Numbered from the stretch's first letter, positions 1 to 10,486 are shown. The stretch is 64,000 nucleotides of DNA from Enterobacter vonholyi (GCF_008364555.1 NZ_VTUC01000009.1:1-64000), one strand, 5' to 3'. Notes: generated by a model from the letters alone, not told the origin. Made by a program: numbers and translations.

Positions 1-224
<224 letters not shown>

Positions 225-306
225 TCACCACATCAACCAGGCGAAATGCCTGAATTGTTGAATACAGTAAAATTGAAACAGAGAGAAACGGGAAGGAGAA
301 GTGAAG

Positions 307-382
307 TGGTGCTGATACCCAGAGTCGAACTGGGGACCTCACCCTTACCAAGGGTGCGCTCTACCAACTGAGCCATATCAGC
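307..382 (-). tRNA. thrT: tRNA-Thr, anticodon GGU
   Basis: The reverse complement is a complete 76-nt tRNA with encoded CCA, reading GCUGAUAUAGCUC at the 5' end and a CUUGGUAAG anticodon loop. It is the last tRNA before tufB and matches E. coli thrT in sequence and order. Confidence 0.98.
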
Positions 383-388
383 ACGTAT

Positions 389-463
<75 letters not shown>

Positions 464-580
464 ATCCTGAAACTCGGCTACCCAGTTCTTTCTGTAACAA
501 AAAAAGAGATTTCTCTCTTTTTCAGTTTGAGCTGGCTAATTTTTCCAACCAGCTCCGGCGGCATTTACGCTGCCAGAAAG

Positions 581-665
<85 letters not shown>

Positions 666-673
666 GGACTTGA

Positions 674-749
<76 letters not shown>

Positions 750-763
750 ATCAAGTAGCGCGC

Positions 764-792
764 ATTCTATGGATACCTGCGCGGTCATGCAA
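764..792 (-). promoter_or_regulatory. thrU-tufB operon promoter
   Basis: On the minus strand a -35 TTGCAT (787-792) and a -10 TAGAAT (764-769) are separated by exactly 17 nt. A GCGCGC discriminator follows directly, the hallmark of stringently controlled stable-RNA promoters. The A/T-rich stretch behind the -35 (about 793-850) is where FIS sites lie in E. coli; FIS binding here is inferred. Confidence 0.85.
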
Positions 793-1066
793 CTAAAAAT
801 TTGCATAAAACGTTCTTTCGCTCACATTTTATGCTAACAGCGTGTTGAGCGCTGTAAAAGTAGTCATTCACGGTCAAATAATCAACATGTAAGGGGTATT
901 TGCACTGTAAACACCGTAGCGTGACGGCCTCCGCGTAACGCAGCGCTTTCCATCTTTTTTCTTATTATTCCTGTCATCTGGTGTTAACCTCCTGCCCATT
1001 GTCCAAAATTAACTGTGTGATGAGCCACGATCCGGCAGTTTAATGCTGGCTCACTGAAGCATGCTT
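793..1066. other. Intergenic region between thrU and coaA promoters
   Basis: This region carries the upstream activating part of the tRNA promoter on one side and the coaA leader on the other. I see no further gene, hairpin or repeat in it. Confidence 0.5.
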
Positions 1067-2017
1067 ATGAGCAAAAAAGAGCAAACGTTAATGACGCCTT
1101 ATCTTCACTTTAACCGCAGCCAGTGGGCTGCCCTGCGTGATTCCGTCCCTATGACGCTGACGGAAGGTGAAATCGCACGGTTAAAAGGGATAAACGAAGA
1201 TCTGTCCCTTGAAGAAGTGGCAGAAATTTATCTCCCCCTCTCGCGCTTGCTTAACTTCTATATCAGCTCGAACCTGCGTCGTCAGGCGGTGCTGGAGCAG
1301 TTTCTCGGGACGAACGGTCAACGCATTCCTTATATCATCAGTATCGCAGGCAGCGTGGCCGTGGGTAAAAGTACCACCGCACGCGTCCTGCAGGCGCTGT
1401 TGAGCCGCTGGCCGGAACACCGCAGCGTGGAGCTGATCACGACCGACGGCTTCCTGCATCCAAACGAAGTATTAAAAGAACGCGGGCTGATGAAGAAGAA
1501 AGGCTTCCCGCTCTCTTATGATATGCACCGTCTGGTAAAATTTGTCTCCGATCTGAAATCCGGCGTGCCTCACGTGACGGCGCCGGTCTATTCGCACCTG
1601 ATCTACGATCGCATCCCGGGTGGGGATAAGACGGTGGTCCAGCCGGATATTCTCATTCTGGAAGGTCTCAACGTGCTGCAAAGCGGCATGGACTATCCTC
1701 ACGATCCGCATCACGTCTTTGTCTCGGATTTCGTCGATTTCTCTATTTATGTCGATGCGCCGGAAGACCTGCTGCAGAACTGGTACATCAACCGCTTCCT
1801 GAAGTTCCGTGAAGGGGCATTCACCGATCCGGATTCCTATTTCCACCACTATGCTCAGCTTTCTGAAGAAGAAGCGATCAACGTGGCCACGGGACTGTGG
1901 AATGAGATCAACTACGTCAACCTCAAAGAGAACATCCTGCCGACGCGCGAGCGTGCGAGCCTGATCCTCACCAAGAGCGAGAAGCACGCCGTCGACCAGA
2001 TTCGCCTGCGGAAATAA
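1067..2017 (+). CDS. coaA: Pantothenate kinase (type I)
   Basis: Phosphorylates pantothenate with ATP, the first and feedback-regulated step of coenzyme A synthesis in the cytoplasm. The P-loop GSVAVGKS lies near residues 95-102. The rest aligns with E. coli CoaA from end to end, including the C-terminal [13 protein letters not shown]. The ATG at 1067 gives 316 residues, the E. coli length; an in-frame ATG 6 nt upstream (1061) is possible. A second in-frame ATG at codon 9 (1091) is also conserved; E. coli CoaA is reported to be made from two starts eight codons apart. The gene is transcribed away from the tRNA operon and ends at a bidirectional terminator shared with dppF. Confidence 0.97.
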   Translation: MSKKEQTLMTPYLHFNRSQWAALRDSVPMTLTEGEIARLKGINEDLSLEEVAEIYLPLSRLLNFYISSNLRRQAVLEQFLGTNGQRIPYIISIAGSVAVGKSTTARVLQALLSRWPEHRSVELITTDGFLHPNEVLKERGLMKKKGFPLSYDMHRLVKFVSDLKSGVPHVTAPVYSHLIYDRIPGGDKTVVQPDILILEGLNVLQSGMDYPHDPHHVFVSDFVDFSIYVDAPEDLLQNWYINRFLKFREGAFTDPDSYFHHYAQLSEEEAINVATGLWNEINYVNLKENILPTRERASLILTKSEKHAVDQIRLRK

Positions 2018-2030
2018 TCAATCAGACATA

Positions 2031-2058
2031 AAAAAACCGGCTTAACGCCGGTTTTTTT
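2031..2058. terminator. Bidirectional terminator between coaA and dppF
   Basis: The stem AACCGGC-TTAA-GCCGGTT is flanked by an A-run on the left and a T-run on the right, so it works as an intrinsic terminator on both strands for the convergent coaA and dppF genes. Confidence 0.9.
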
Positions 2059-2060
2059 CG

Positions 2061-3074
2061 TTATGCGTGTGGCTTCTCGCCATTTTCATCCTGATCGACC
2101 GCGAAGCAGGCAACCAGCTGGCCGCCATAATCCTTCAGCTGCGGCTGGAGCTGGGTGCACGGGCCAAAGCGGCGGCTGCAGCGGGCGTTGAATGCACATC
2201 CCGGAGGCGGATTCAGCGGACTTGGCAGTTCACCCGTCAGCTTAATACGCTCACGACGATCGTCCGGGTTCAGACGCGGCGTCGCAGACAGCAGCGCCTG
2301 GGTATACGGGTGACGAGGATTATTAAAGATCTGGTCTTTGGTCCCCTTCTCCACGCAGCGCCCCAGGTACATCACCATCACTTCATCAGCAATGTGCTCC
2401 ACTACCGACAGGTCATGGGAGATGAACACGTAAGACAGCCCCAGCTCCTGCTGCAGATCCATCATCAGATTCAGCACCTGCGCACGTACGGATACGTCGA
2501 GCGCGGAGACCGGCTCATCGGCAATCACCACGTCCGGATCGAGCATCAGCCCGCGCGCGATAGCAATACGCTGACGCTGGCCACCGGAGAACATGTGCGG
2601 ATAGCGATCGTAATGCTCGGTTTTGAGGCCGACCTTCGCCATCATCGCCAGCGCTTTTTCACGGCGCTGCTCTTTGCTCAGATTGCTGTTAATCAGCAGC
2701 GGCTCTTCCAGAATCTGTCCCACTTTTTTACGCGGGTTCAGCGAACCATACGGGTTCTGGAACACAATCTGGATTTTCTGGCGACGCAGCTTCTGCGCCT
2801 GCGGATCGTGCTTGAGTAGATCTTGCCCCTGATAATAGAGCTCACCGCCGGTCGGCACTTCAATCATCGTCAGCAGACGGCCCAGCGTGGATTTCCCGCA
2901 GCCTGACTCTCCCACCACCGCCAGCGTTTTACCGCGTTCGAGGTTAAAGGAGACGCCGTCCAGCGCTTTCACCAGGCGTTCAGGGGCAAACAGTCCCTTC
3001 TTCACCGGGTAGTATTTTTTCAGGTCGATGGCCTGCAACAGCGGCTGTTGCGTGGTGGCCTGTTGCGTACTCAT
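2061..3074 (-). CDS. dppF: Dipeptide ABC transporter, ATP-binding subunit DppF
   Basis: One of two nucleotide-binding subunits on the cytoplasmic face of the Dpp importer. Walker A GESGCGKS is at residues 55-62, followed by the signature SGGQRQR and Walker B VVIADEP. The C-terminal oligopeptide/dipeptide domain carries four cysteines (GC..NARC..GPC..AC), which in mycobacterial DppD bind a 4Fe-4S cluster; a cluster here is inference. The protein has 337 residues, against about 334 in E. coli. Its ATG overlaps the dppD stop by 4 nt (ATGA), indicating translational coupling. It is the last gene of dppABCDF. Confidence 0.97.
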   Translation of the reverse strand: MSTQQATTQQPLLQAIDLKKYYPVKKGLFAPERLVKALDGVSFNLERGKTLAVVGESGCGKSTLGRLLTMIEVPTGGELYYQGQDLLKHDPQAQKLRRQKIQIVFQNPYGSLNPRKKVGQILEEPLLINSNLSKEQRREKALAMMAKVGLKTEHYDRYPHMFSGGQRQRIAIARGLMLDPDVVIADEPVSALDVSVRAQVLNLMMDLQQELGLSYVFISHDLSVVEHIADEVMVMYLGRCVEKGTKDQIFNNPRHPYTQALLSATPRLNPDDRRERIKLTGELPSPLNPPPGCAFNARCSRRFGPCTQLQPQLKDYGGQLVACFAVDQDENGEKPHA

Positions 3075-4054
3075 AGTGTTGGCCTCCCGGCATCATCGAG
3101 TGGGTAGTGGCATTTCGACTGACGACCATCAGCCAGCAGGTTCAGATCTGGCTCCTCCGCCCGGCATTTGTCCGTCGCATATGGACAGCGCGGATTGAGC
3201 AGACAGCCCTGCGGACGGTCATATTTACCCGGCACCACACCCGGCAGCGACGCCAGACGCGCTTTGTCCTGAGCAAACTCCGGCAGCGCGCGTAAAAGCG
3301 CCTGGGTATACGGGTGACGCGGCGCGCGGAAAATATCGTGAGAATTTCCGGTCTCAACCACCTGGCCCGCATACATCACGATGATTTTGTGCGCGGCTTC
3401 GGCCACCAGCGCCAGATCGTGCGTAATCAGCACCAGCGCCATATTCTCTTTCTGCTGCAGCTCCAGCAGCAGTTCGATGATTTGTGCCTGAATAGTCACA
3501 TCCAGCGCCGTCGTCGGTTCATCCGCAATCAGCAGCTTTGGCCGACAGGCAATCGCCATCGCGATCATCACGCGCTGGCTCATCCCACCGGAGAGCTGAT
3601 GCGGGTAAACGTCCAGGCGCGATGCCGGGTCAGGAATACCTACCTGGTTCAGCAGATCGATCGCGCGCTGGCGACGGGTTTTCTTATTCCCACCCTGATG
3701 CACCTTAATCGCTTCCATAATCTGGAAACCAACGGTGTAGCAGGGGTTAAGGCTGGTCATCGGATCCTGGAAAATCATCGCCACTTCGGCGCCAACCAGC
3801 TGGCGGCGCTGTTTTTCAGAAATGCGCTTCAGATCCTGACCGTTGAACTGTAGGTTTTCCGCCATCACGCGGCCCGGGTAATCAATCAGCCCCATGATCG
3901 CCAGTGAACTCACCGACTTACCGGAACCGGACTCCCCGACAATGCCAACCACTTCGCCCTGATTTACGCTATAGCTGATGCGGTCCACGGCGCGAAACGG
4001 GGTGCCTTCATCGCCGAAGTGCACCGATAATTTATCTACATTTAATAACGCCAT
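3071..4054 (-). CDS. dppD: Dipeptide ABC transporter, ATP-binding subunit DppD
   Basis: Partner ATPase of DppF. Walker A GESGSGKS is at residues 40-47, the signature is LSGGMSQRV and Walker B is LLIADEP. The C-terminal domain again has clustered cysteines ([15 protein letters not shown]). The length of 327 residues equals E. coli DppD. It lies 10 nt downstream of dppC and overlaps dppF by 4 nt, so the ATPases are probably made in fixed ratio. Confidence 0.97.
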   Translation of the reverse strand: MALLNVDKLSVHFGDEGTPFRAVDRISYSVNQGEVVGIVGESGSGKSVSSLAIMGLIDYPGRVMAENLQFNGQDLKRISEKQRRQLVGAEVAMIFQDPMTSLNPCYTVGFQIMEAIKVHQGGNKKTRRQRAIDLLNQVGIPDPASRLDVYPHQLSGGMSQRVMIAMAIACRPKLLIADEPTTALDVTIQAQIIELLLELQQKENMALVLITHDLALVAEAAHKIIVMYAGQVVETGNSHDIFRAPRHPYTQALLRALPEFAQDKARLASLPGVVPGKYDRPQGCLLNPRCPYATDKCRAEEPDLNLLADGRQSKCHYPLDDAGRPTL

Positions 4055-4064
4055 CTCGTGCCTC

Positions 4065-4967
4065 TTACTGCTTCAGTTTGGGATCAAGCGCATCACGCAG
4101 GCCATCACCCATCAGGTTAAATGCCAGCACCGTCAGCAGGATTGCCAGACCCGGGAAGGTGACAACCCACCAGGCGCTTTGTGCGAACTGCAACACGTCG
4201 GAGAGCATGGTGCCCCACTCCGGTGTTGGCGGCTGCGCACCCATGCCCAGGAAGCCAAGAGCGGCCATATCAAGAATGGCGTTAGAGAAACCGAGCGACG
4301 CCTGAACGATCAGCGGCGCAAGGCAGTTAGGGAAGATATTCACGAACATCTGGCGCATCGCACCGGCCCCCGCCACACGAGAGGCGGTAACGTAATCGCG
4401 GTTCACTTCCACCAGCACCGCCGCACGGGTTAAACGTACATAGTGAGGAAGCGCCACGAACGTCAGCGCCAGGGCGGCATTACCGATCGACGGACCAAAG
4501 ATCGCCACCAGCACCAGGGCCAGCAGCAGGCTTGGCAGCGCCAGCATAATGTCGACGATACGCATGATGATGTTATCAACGATACCGCCGAAGTAACCGG
4601 CAACCAGGCCGAGAACGATCCCCATAATCAGGGAGAGCACCACCACCAGGCAGCCGACCAGCAGCGACAGGCGCGCGCCGTACATCAGACGCGACAGCAC
4701 ATCGCGGCCCACGTCATCGGTACCGAGCAGGTGCGCCAGGCTACCGCCGTCCTGCCACGCAGGTGGCGCGAGCAGCGCATCGCGGAACTGGTCCGCCGGG
4801 TTATACGGTGCGAGGAAGTTCGCAAACACCGCAATCAGGATCATGATAGCGACATACACCAGCCCTACTACCGCACCTTTATTGCGCTTGAAGTAGTGCC
4901 AGAATTCCTGCAGCGGAGTCATCGGAACCGGTGCAGCGACCACTTTATTTTGAGTGACTTGTGACAT
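4065..4967 (-). CDS. dppC: Dipeptide ABC transporter, permease DppC
   Basis: Inner-membrane permease of the dipeptide and 5-aminolevulinate importer. It has 300 residues, the E. coli length, with an N-terminal cytoplasmic segment, about six membrane segments and the BPD permease EAA-type loop near [12 protein letters not shown]. It lies 9 nt downstream of dppB in the operon. Confidence 0.97.
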   Translation of the reverse strand: MSQVTQNKVVAAPVPMTPLQEFWHYFKRNKGAVVGLVYVAIMILIAVFANFLAPYNPADQFRDALLAPPAWQDGGSLAHLLGTDDVGRDVLSRLMYGARLSLLVGCLVVVLSLIMGIVLGLVAGYFGGIVDNIIMRIVDIMLALPSLLLALVLVAIFGPSIGNAALALTFVALPHYVRLTRAAVLVEVNRDYVTASRVAGAGAMRQMFVNIFPNCLAPLIVQASLGFSNAILDMAALGFLGMGAQPPTPEWGTMLSDVLQFAQSAWWVVTFPGLAILLTVLAFNLMGDGLRDALDPKLKQ

Positions 4968-4976
4968 GATGGTCCC

Positions 4977-5996
4977 TTACTTCTTATGACGAATACGCGG
5001 GTTCACCACGCCGTACAGCAAATCGACCAGCAGGTTGACGAGGATAATCATCGTCGCGACCAGCAGTACACCGCCCTGCACAACCGGATAGTCACGGCGC
5101 TGCAGCGCGTCAATCAGCCAGCGGCCCAGGCCCGGCCAGGAGAAGATGGTTTCGGTCAGAATCGCCCCCGCCAGCAACGTCCCCACCTGGAGACCGATAA
5201 CGGTCACCACCGGCAGCATGGCGTTACGCAGCGCATGGACGATAATGACGCGCATGCGCGTCAGGCCCTTGGCGCGCGCGGTGCGGATGTAATCCTCACC
5301 CAGCACTTCCAGCATCGATGAACGGGTCATACGCACGATCACCGCCAGAGGAATGGTCCCCAGCACCATGGCAGGCAGGATCATGTGCGCGACGGCATCC
5401 ATGAAGTTGCCCTCCTCGCCCCAGATAGCCGTATCAATCAGCATAAAGCCGGTGAGCGGGTTGGAGTCATCCAGGAAGACCATATCGCTAACGCGCCCGG
5501 AGACCGGGGTCAGGTTAAGCTGCACCGAGACCAGCATGATCAGCATCATGCCCCACCAGAAGATAGGCATGGAGTAGCCGGTCAGCGCCAGGCCCACGGC
5601 GGTATGGTCAAAAATAGAGCCACGCTTAACGGCTGCCAGTACCCCAACCGGGATACCTACCGCAGTAGCGAAAATCATGGCGCAGACGCCAAGCTCCAGC
5701 GTCGCTTTAAAACGCGGCACGAACTCGTCCCACACCGGAAGACGGCTTTTCAGCGAAATCCCTAAATCACCGTGCAGCACGCCCCAGATATAGTGGAGAT
5801 ACTGCTGCCACATCGGCTTATCGAGACCGAGTTCAGCCAGCAGCTGTGCATGGCGCTCAGGGGAAATACCACGCTCGCCCGCCATAATCATTACCGGGTC
5901 GCCGGGGATCATATGGACGAAGGCAAAAGTGAGAAGGGTGATACCGATAAACGTGGGGATAACAAGTCCCAGACGTCGGAGGATGAACTGCAACAT
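4977..5996 (-). CDS. dppB: Dipeptide ABC transporter, permease DppB
   Basis: Second inner-membrane permease, 339 residues as in E. coli. The N-terminal MLQFILRRLGLVIPTFIGIT is the typical DppB/OppB membrane anchor and the EAA loop is near RTARAKGLTRMRVII. A 160-nt gap carrying a palindromic repeat separates it from dppA, as expected if the binding protein is made in excess of the membrane subunits. Confidence 0.97.
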   Translation of the reverse strand: MLQFILRRLGLVIPTFIGITLLTFAFVHMIPGDPVMIMAGERGISPERHAQLLAELGLDKPMWQQYLHYIWGVLHGDLGISLKSRLPVWDEFVPRFKATLELGVCAMIFATAVGIPVGVLAAVKRGSIFDHTAVGLALTGYSMPIFWWGMMLIMLVSVQLNLTPVSGRVSDMVFLDDSNPLTGFMLIDTAIWGEEGNFMDAVAHMILPAMVLGTIPLAVIVRMTRSSMLEVLGEDYIRTARAKGLTRMRVIIVHALRNAMLPVVTVIGLQVGTLLAGAILTETIFSWPGLGRWLIDALQRRDYPVVQGGVLLVATMIILVNLLVDLLYGVVNPRIRHKK

Positions 5997-6063
5997 AACC
6001 CGGATTCTCTCTGATGACGCACGACCAGTGGCGTGACGTCTGTATTGCTCACAAATGTAAATT

Positions 6064-6142
6064 TCTTCTCCCTTGAGAGAAGATGAGGGTGAGGGGATGC
6101 ATGCACGCCCCTCACCCCTGCCCTCTCCCGGAGGGAGAGGGA
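6064..6142. repeat. Palindromic intergenic repeat, copy 1 (dppA-dppB)
   Basis: Two inverted arms (GATGAGGGTGAGGGG and CCCCTCACCCCTGCCCTCTCCC in part) flank a short centre containing ATGCATGCA. The right arm continues into the hairpin CCCTCTCCC-GGAG-GGAGAGGG. It belongs to the family seen at seven places in the window. Inside the dpp operon it could stabilise the upstream dppA message, as REP elements do. Confidence 0.75.
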
Positions 6143-6156
6143 AAACACCCTACTTA

Positions 6157-7764
6157 TTATTCAACAGATACGTTCTCGAAGTGGTGTTTGCCCAGTGGAT
6201 CAACCACGTAGCCCTTCACTTCTTTACGCACTGGCTCGTACACGGTGGAGTGAGCAACAATCAGCGCCGGAGCCTGATCGTGCATAACAACCTGAGCCTG
6301 CTTGTACAGTTCAATACGTTTGTTGTGATCGTCCGTCGCACGTGCCGGCTGGATCAGGTCTTCAAACGGCTTGTAGCACCAGCGAGAGTAGTTAGAACCG
6401 TCTTTTGCCGCCGCGCAGCTGAACAGGGTGGCGAAGAAGTTGTCCGGATCCCCGTTATCACCGGTCCAGCCCATCATGACTGCCTGGTGCTCACCCGCTT
6501 TGGCGCGCTTCAGGTACTCGCCCCACTCGTAGGTCACAATCTTGGCCTGAACGCCAATCTTAGCCCAGTCAGCCTGAACCATTTCTGCCATGCGGCGTGC
6601 GTTCGGGTTGTACGGACGCTGTACCGGCATCGCCCACAGCTCGACGGTGAAGCCTTTATCCTGGCCCGCTTCTTTCAGCAGCGCTTTCGCTTTCTCAGGA
6701 TCGTAGCTGTAGTCTTTAACGTCGTCGTTATAGCCCCACATGGTTGGTGGGATCAGGTTTTTGGCTGCAACGCCAGCGCCCTGGTAAACCGCCTTGATGA
6801 TCGCTTCTTTGTTCACCGCGTAGGTCAGCGCCTGACGCACTTTCACGTCATCAAACGGTTTCTTCTCGGTGTTGAAGGAGAGATAGCCCACGTTCAGGCC
6901 AGCCTGCTCCAGCAGGTTGATGTTCTTGTCCTGCTTCATGCGGGCAATGTCAGCCGGGTTCGGGTATGGCATAACCTGGCATTCGTTTTTCTGCAGTTTT
7001 GCATAACGCACGGAAGCGTCAGGCGTAATGGAGAAGACCAGACGGTCGATCTGCGGCTTGGTGCCCCAGTAGCCTTCGAACGCTTTGTACAGAATGCGGG
7101 AGTCTTTCTGGTACTGCAGCAGCTGGAATGGACCGGTACCGATTGGGTTCAGGTCGACTTTTTCCGGCGTACCGGCTTTCAGCATGTTGTCCGCGTACTC
7201 TTTGGACAGAATTGAAGCAAAGTCCATGGCCAGGTCAGCCAGGAACGGCGCTTCCGGACGCGTCAGCACGAACTGAACGGTATTGTCGTCCACTTTCTTC
7301 ACTTCAGAAATCAGATCCGGCAGGCCCATCCCTTCGAAGTATTCATAGCTGCCGCCAGACACTTTGTGGTACGGGTTCTGCGCGTTTTTCTGACGATCGA
7401 AGGAGAACACAACGTCGTCGGCGTTAAAGTCGCGCGTTGGTTTGAATTCTTTGCTGTCCTGCCACTTCACGCCTTTGCGCAGGTGGAAGGTATAGGTTTT
7501 GCCGTCTTCGCTGACGTCCCACTTCTCTGCCAGCCCCGGAATCACTTCCGTGGTACCGGTTTTGAATTCAACCAGACGGTTATAGATCGGTACAGAGCTT
7601 GCGTCGTAAGTCGTACCAGAGGTAAAGAGCTGTGGGTTAAAGCCTTCCGGCGAGCCTTCAGAACAGTAAACCAGGGTTTTTGCCTGTACGCTTGCTGCCA
7701 CGGTCATAGCCACCAGGCTCAGACCAAGCTTCAGCATCCCTGACTTCTTCAAGGAAATACTCAT
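6157..7764 (-). CDS. dppA: Periplasmic dipeptide-binding protein
   Basis: Binds di- and tripeptides (and haem or 5-aminolevulinate in E. coli) in the periplasm and delivers them to DppBC. A Sec signal peptide is visible (a lysine-containing start, a hydrophobic core, cleavage after SVQA near residue 28). The mature start KTLVYCSEGSPEGFNPQ and the SBP_bac_5 fold follow. Its 535 residues equal E. coli DppA. The start has a GGAG site 9 nt upstream. The leader contains the GcvB pairing sequence. It is the promoter-proximal gene of dppABCDF. Confidence 0.98.
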   Translation of the reverse strand: MSISLKKSGMLKLGLSLVAMTVAASVQAKTLVYCSEGSPEGFNPQLFTSGTTYDASSVPIYNRLVEFKTGTTEVIPGLAEKWDVSEDGKTYTFHLRKGVKWQDSKEFKPTRDFNADDVVFSFDRQKNAQNPYHKVSGGSYEYFEGMGLPDLISEVKKVDDNTVQFVLTRPEAPFLADLAMDFASILSKEYADNMLKAGTPEKVDLNPIGTGPFQLLQYQKDSRILYKAFEGYWGTKPQIDRLVFSITPDASVRYAKLQKNECQVMPYPNPADIARMKQDKNINLLEQAGLNVGYLSFNTEKKPFDDVKVRQALTYAVNKEAIIKAVYQGAGVAAKNLIPPTMWGYNDDVKDYSYDPEKAKALLKEAGQDKGFTVELWAMPVQRPYNPNARRMAEMVQADWAKIGVQAKIVTYEWGEYLKRAKAGEHQAVMMGWTGDNGDPDNFFATLFSCAAAKDGSNYSRWCYKPFEDLIQPARATDDHNKRIELYKQAQVVMHDQAPALIVAHSTVYEPVRKEVKGYVVDPLGKHHFENVSVE

Positions 7765-7783
7765 TATTCTGCTCCAATGTGAT

Positions 7784-7802
7784 GTTTTGCTTTGTTGTGT
7801 TA
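7784..7802 (-). promoter_or_regulatory. Probable GcvB sRNA target in the dppA leader
   Basis: On the mRNA strand the leader reads TAACACAACAAAGCAAAAC just upstream of the Shine-Dalgarno. This CA-rich stretch is complementary to the GU-rich R1 region of GcvB, a known repressor of dppA in E. coli and Salmonella. The GcvB gene is not in the window, so regulation is inferred from family knowledge. Confidence 0.65.
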
Positions 7803-8345
7803 CGCCGCCAGACCTTTATTTATTTTTTACCCGGTCCGGTCGGTGATGCCCGAAGGCTTTAAAGGGATGGAGAATCCTTTCAGAAGAGCGTTTGAGTTGC
7901 AGCGCAGATCGTCCCTGAAATGCCCCTCATGCCCTACAATCTGTCAACAGAATGTGAAAACGTCAATACAGGTGACGGGGATTTACGCTGAGTGTGAGAA
8001 ACCGCAAACAAAGATTAAAAAAACTATGTATGCCAGTTTTCAGCAGGGAAATTTATGCTACTCGCTATCCTGCAGCACAAGTCTCTTCATATTTCGCAAC
8101 AATCAGTGATTAACTTTTATTCAGAATGGGTAAATTTTCTTGCAGAATGGTGATTATCTGAGCACTAAATTCCATGAACGCTAAAACGCACAGCGAAAAA
8201 TGCTGAGGTTATCCATAAGCAACGCGAAAAAAGATCAATCTATATATAAAAAAATACAATGGATTATGTCACAAAATCGTTAACAGGCAGGAAGAAGCGG
8301 ACCTAAGGGGCGTTTTGGATACTCTGACGGGATAAGGTCATAATG
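7803..8345. other. Upstream region of dppA
   Basis: About 540 bases with no convincing gene. It must hold the dppA promoter and a long leader. The right part (about 8200-8290) is A/T-rich. One 105-codon open frame on the plus strand has no ribosome binding site or recognisable product. Confidence 0.5.
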
Positions 8346-8377
8346 CAAAAAGGGCTAACCTTGCGGTTAGCCCTTTT
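8346..8377 (-). terminator. Terminator of the proline tRNA
   Basis: A perfect 10-bp stem, AGGGCTAACC/GGTTAGCCCT, with a 4-nt loop. On the minus strand it is followed by TTTT just downstream of the tRNA. Confidence 0.9.
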
Positions 8378-8384
8378 CAGAATG

Positions 8385-8461
8385 TGGTCGGCGAGAGAGG
8401 ATTCGAACCTCCGACCCACTGGTCCCAAACCAGTTGCGCTACCAAGCTGCGCTACTCGCCG
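8385..8461 (-). tRNA. tRNA-Pro, anticodon UGG
   Basis: A 77-nt tRNA with encoded CCA. The reverse complement begins CGGCGAGUAGCGCAGC. The anticodon arm is ACUGG-UUUGGGA-CCAGU, so the anticodon is UGG. From memory the sequence is that of E. coli proM, although the position between dppA and eptB is that of E. coli proK (anticodon CGG). No gene symbol is assigned because sequence and position point to different names. Confidence 0.97.
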
Positions 8462-8552
8462 AATGCGGAGCGCATCTTACTGCTGAGGTGCGCCCCCGTC
8501 AATCCCTTATTTTCAAAAAGCCATTCAACTGGCGATATTCTCGCCAGAGCAG

Positions 8553-10247
8553 CTACTGCGCGGCTTTTACGCTGTTAGCAGGGAGTTTACACCAGTTGTT
8601 GTTTTCGTTAATCCCACCGTTCGGTGAGGTATAGCCGAGACAACCCATAATGGTGTCGTACAGCTCAACGTGACGACGCGGCACCTTCATCTCCGCCTCT
8701 TTCTTCAGCTGAGCAAACATCTTCGCCTTCTCCGGGTTTTCCAGGTACTTATCCGACATCCACATGATCATCGGCACGCGGAACTGTTCAGGCGGTGCCA
8801 GCTTGCGCGGCGTACCGTGCAGATGCTCTTTCTCGTTGATAGATTCACCGTGGTCTGCCGCATAAATCACAATCGCTTTCTTATCGCGCAGCTGGTCGAT
8901 CACCCGGCTCAGGAAGGTATCCACATACAGCACCGAGTTATCATAGGCATTGATCAGCTCCTGCTTGCTGCAGTCTTTATTAATGCCCACGCACTCAGGC
9001 TGCCACTTCGCGAAATCACGCGTGTAGCGCTGGTAATAGCTGTAATGCGACCCTTTGGTATGCAGAATAACCAGATGCTTACCCTGCGGATGGTTCTTGA
9101 GGGATTGCGACATTTCTTCCAGCAGCAGCATGTCGTCGACGTTTTTACCGCGGTTACGCGGTTCGGCGCCAATCTGCTCACGGTACGCGATATTATCTGC
9201 CAGGGTATTGGTGTAGAACCACATCTCACTTTGCATGGCGAACAGGTCTGAGCTAAATCCAAGCTGCTTCAGCACGGCAAAGACGTTTTGCTCTTTCAGC
9301 GTACGCTGCGGGTTATCGCTTGCACCGCCTTCGCGAACAAACATACAGCGCAGCGAAAGCTTGGTCGCGGTATCGCAGGAGTAACCCCGGTACGCCAACA
9401 GGTTCTTCTCCTGCGCCAGCTTTGGCGTGGTATCCCGGTTATAGCCGAGAATGCCCATATGATCCCAGCGCGTCGTTTCGCCAATGACAAAAACGACGTA
9501 CGTATCATCAAGCCCGTCGGCTGGTGGCTGGTAGGTGAATTTTTTCAGTGGATTGATCAGCGACTTCACATCACCGGATTCATCCGCCTGCGCCCAGGCA
9601 TACAGACCTAACGCTGACAGCCAGTTAGACGGCAAATAGGAGTTTGCCACCACGCCGCCATAGCTTGGCATATCCACGCCCGTCGCTTTTTCGACGCGTT
9701 TTTGCTGCGTTTCCATCAGGCGGATAGGTGCCCATACCAGCAGACCGGCCAGCAGGACGACAACGATATTGCGGATCCGCTGTCCACGCGTGCGCAGCTG
9801 GCGTAACAGCGTATAGCGGCACGTATTGTTCCAGATAAAGAACAGCGGGATCAGACAGGTTAAAACCGTCCAGACAATAAAGCCTTTCCCTACCACCTCT
9901 TTCGAGAGATCGATATCCGTGGTCATCACCGAGGCAACTATACCGTACCCAATGACCACGTTCATAAAGGTCATGTAATAGCTTGCGGCGGCAGAAATAA
10001 TCACCACCAGCGAGGCCAAAATTTGCCATGTACGTCGGCCAAACAGGGACAGCAGGCGTAAGAGGAAGAAGGTAGCGAGGACGGAGCCGAACACTTCAAT
10101 TGCGGCAAAAATACAATTACTTACGGTAAGGTTTTCGAAATAACCTTCCACTCTTCTGAACAGTACCGCGCCATTCAGAAATAATCCGATATAGACAGCC
10201 AGCATCAGACACAATCTTTGCTGGGTAAGAGACCTAATGTATTTCAT
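8553..10247 (-). CDS. eptB: Kdo2-lipid A phosphoethanolamine 7''-transferase
   Basis: Transfers phosphoethanolamine from phosphatidylethanolamine to the outer Kdo of lipopolysaccharide on the periplasmic face of the inner membrane. About five hydrophobic segments fill the first 190 residues. A sulfatase-like catalytic domain follows, with the nucleophile region GETTRWDHMG and the metal-binding motifs HTKGSH and AADHGES. Its 564 residues compare with about 563 in E. coli. In E. coli the gene is controlled by sigma E and the MgrR sRNA; I cannot verify those sites here. It stands alone, in the usual place next to a proline tRNA. Confidence 0.96.
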   Translation of the reverse strand: MKYIRSLTQQRLCLMLAVYIGLFLNGAVLFRRVEGYFENLTVSNCIFAAIEVFGSVLATFFLLRLLSLFGRRTWQILASLVVIISAAASYYMTFMNVVIGYGIVASVMTTDIDLSKEVVGKGFIVWTVLTCLIPLFFIWNNTCRYTLLRQLRTRGQRIRNIVVVLLAGLLVWAPIRLMETQQKRVEKATGVDMPSYGGVVANSYLPSNWLSALGLYAWAQADESGDVKSLINPLKKFTYQPPADGLDDTYVVFVIGETTRWDHMGILGYNRDTTPKLAQEKNLLAYRGYSCDTATKLSLRCMFVREGGASDNPQRTLKEQNVFAVLKQLGFSSDLFAMQSEMWFYTNTLADNIAYREQIGAEPRNRGKNVDDMLLLEEMSQSLKNHPQGKHLVILHTKGSHYSYYQRYTRDFAKWQPECVGINKDCSKQELINAYDNSVLYVDTFLSRVIDQLRDKKAIVIYAADHGESINEKEHLHGTPRKLAPPEQFRVPMIMWMSDKYLENPEKAKMFAQLKKEAEMKVPRRHVELYDTIMGCLGYTSPNGGINENNNWCKLPANSVKAAQ

Positions 10248-10454
10248 GCAAACAACCCTGGGGGAAGGGGTATAAAGACCCGTCGAATCTCAAAGAGAAA
10301 GCGGACAGAGTAAGTAAATGCGTAAGGAAGCGTTATGAGAAACGTCTACAAGCGCGGTAAGTAGACCACAGCGGGAGAGAAAAGTGGCAGCAGAGAGTGT
10401 GATCGGTGTAAATTTTTACAAAATATCGAGACGGGAAGCGTCTCGCATAAAGAC

Positions 10455-10479
10455 AAAAGAGGCCACAGAGGCCTCTTTC
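10455..10479 (-). terminator. yhjX terminator
   Basis: The hairpin AAAGAGGCC-TCTGT-GGCCTCTTT on the minus strand is followed by TGTCTTT. It lies just after the yhjX stop. Confidence 0.75.
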
Positions 10480-10486
10480 ATACCGC

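Noticed and set aside
6073..7215. A 380-codon open frame on the plus strand opposite dppA
   Set aside because: No family features; it begins in a palindromic repeat and is antisense to a certain gene.
7792..8109. A 105-codon plus-strand frame upstream of dppA
   Set aside because: It covers the dppA leader including the GcvB target, has no ribosome binding site and an irregular composition.
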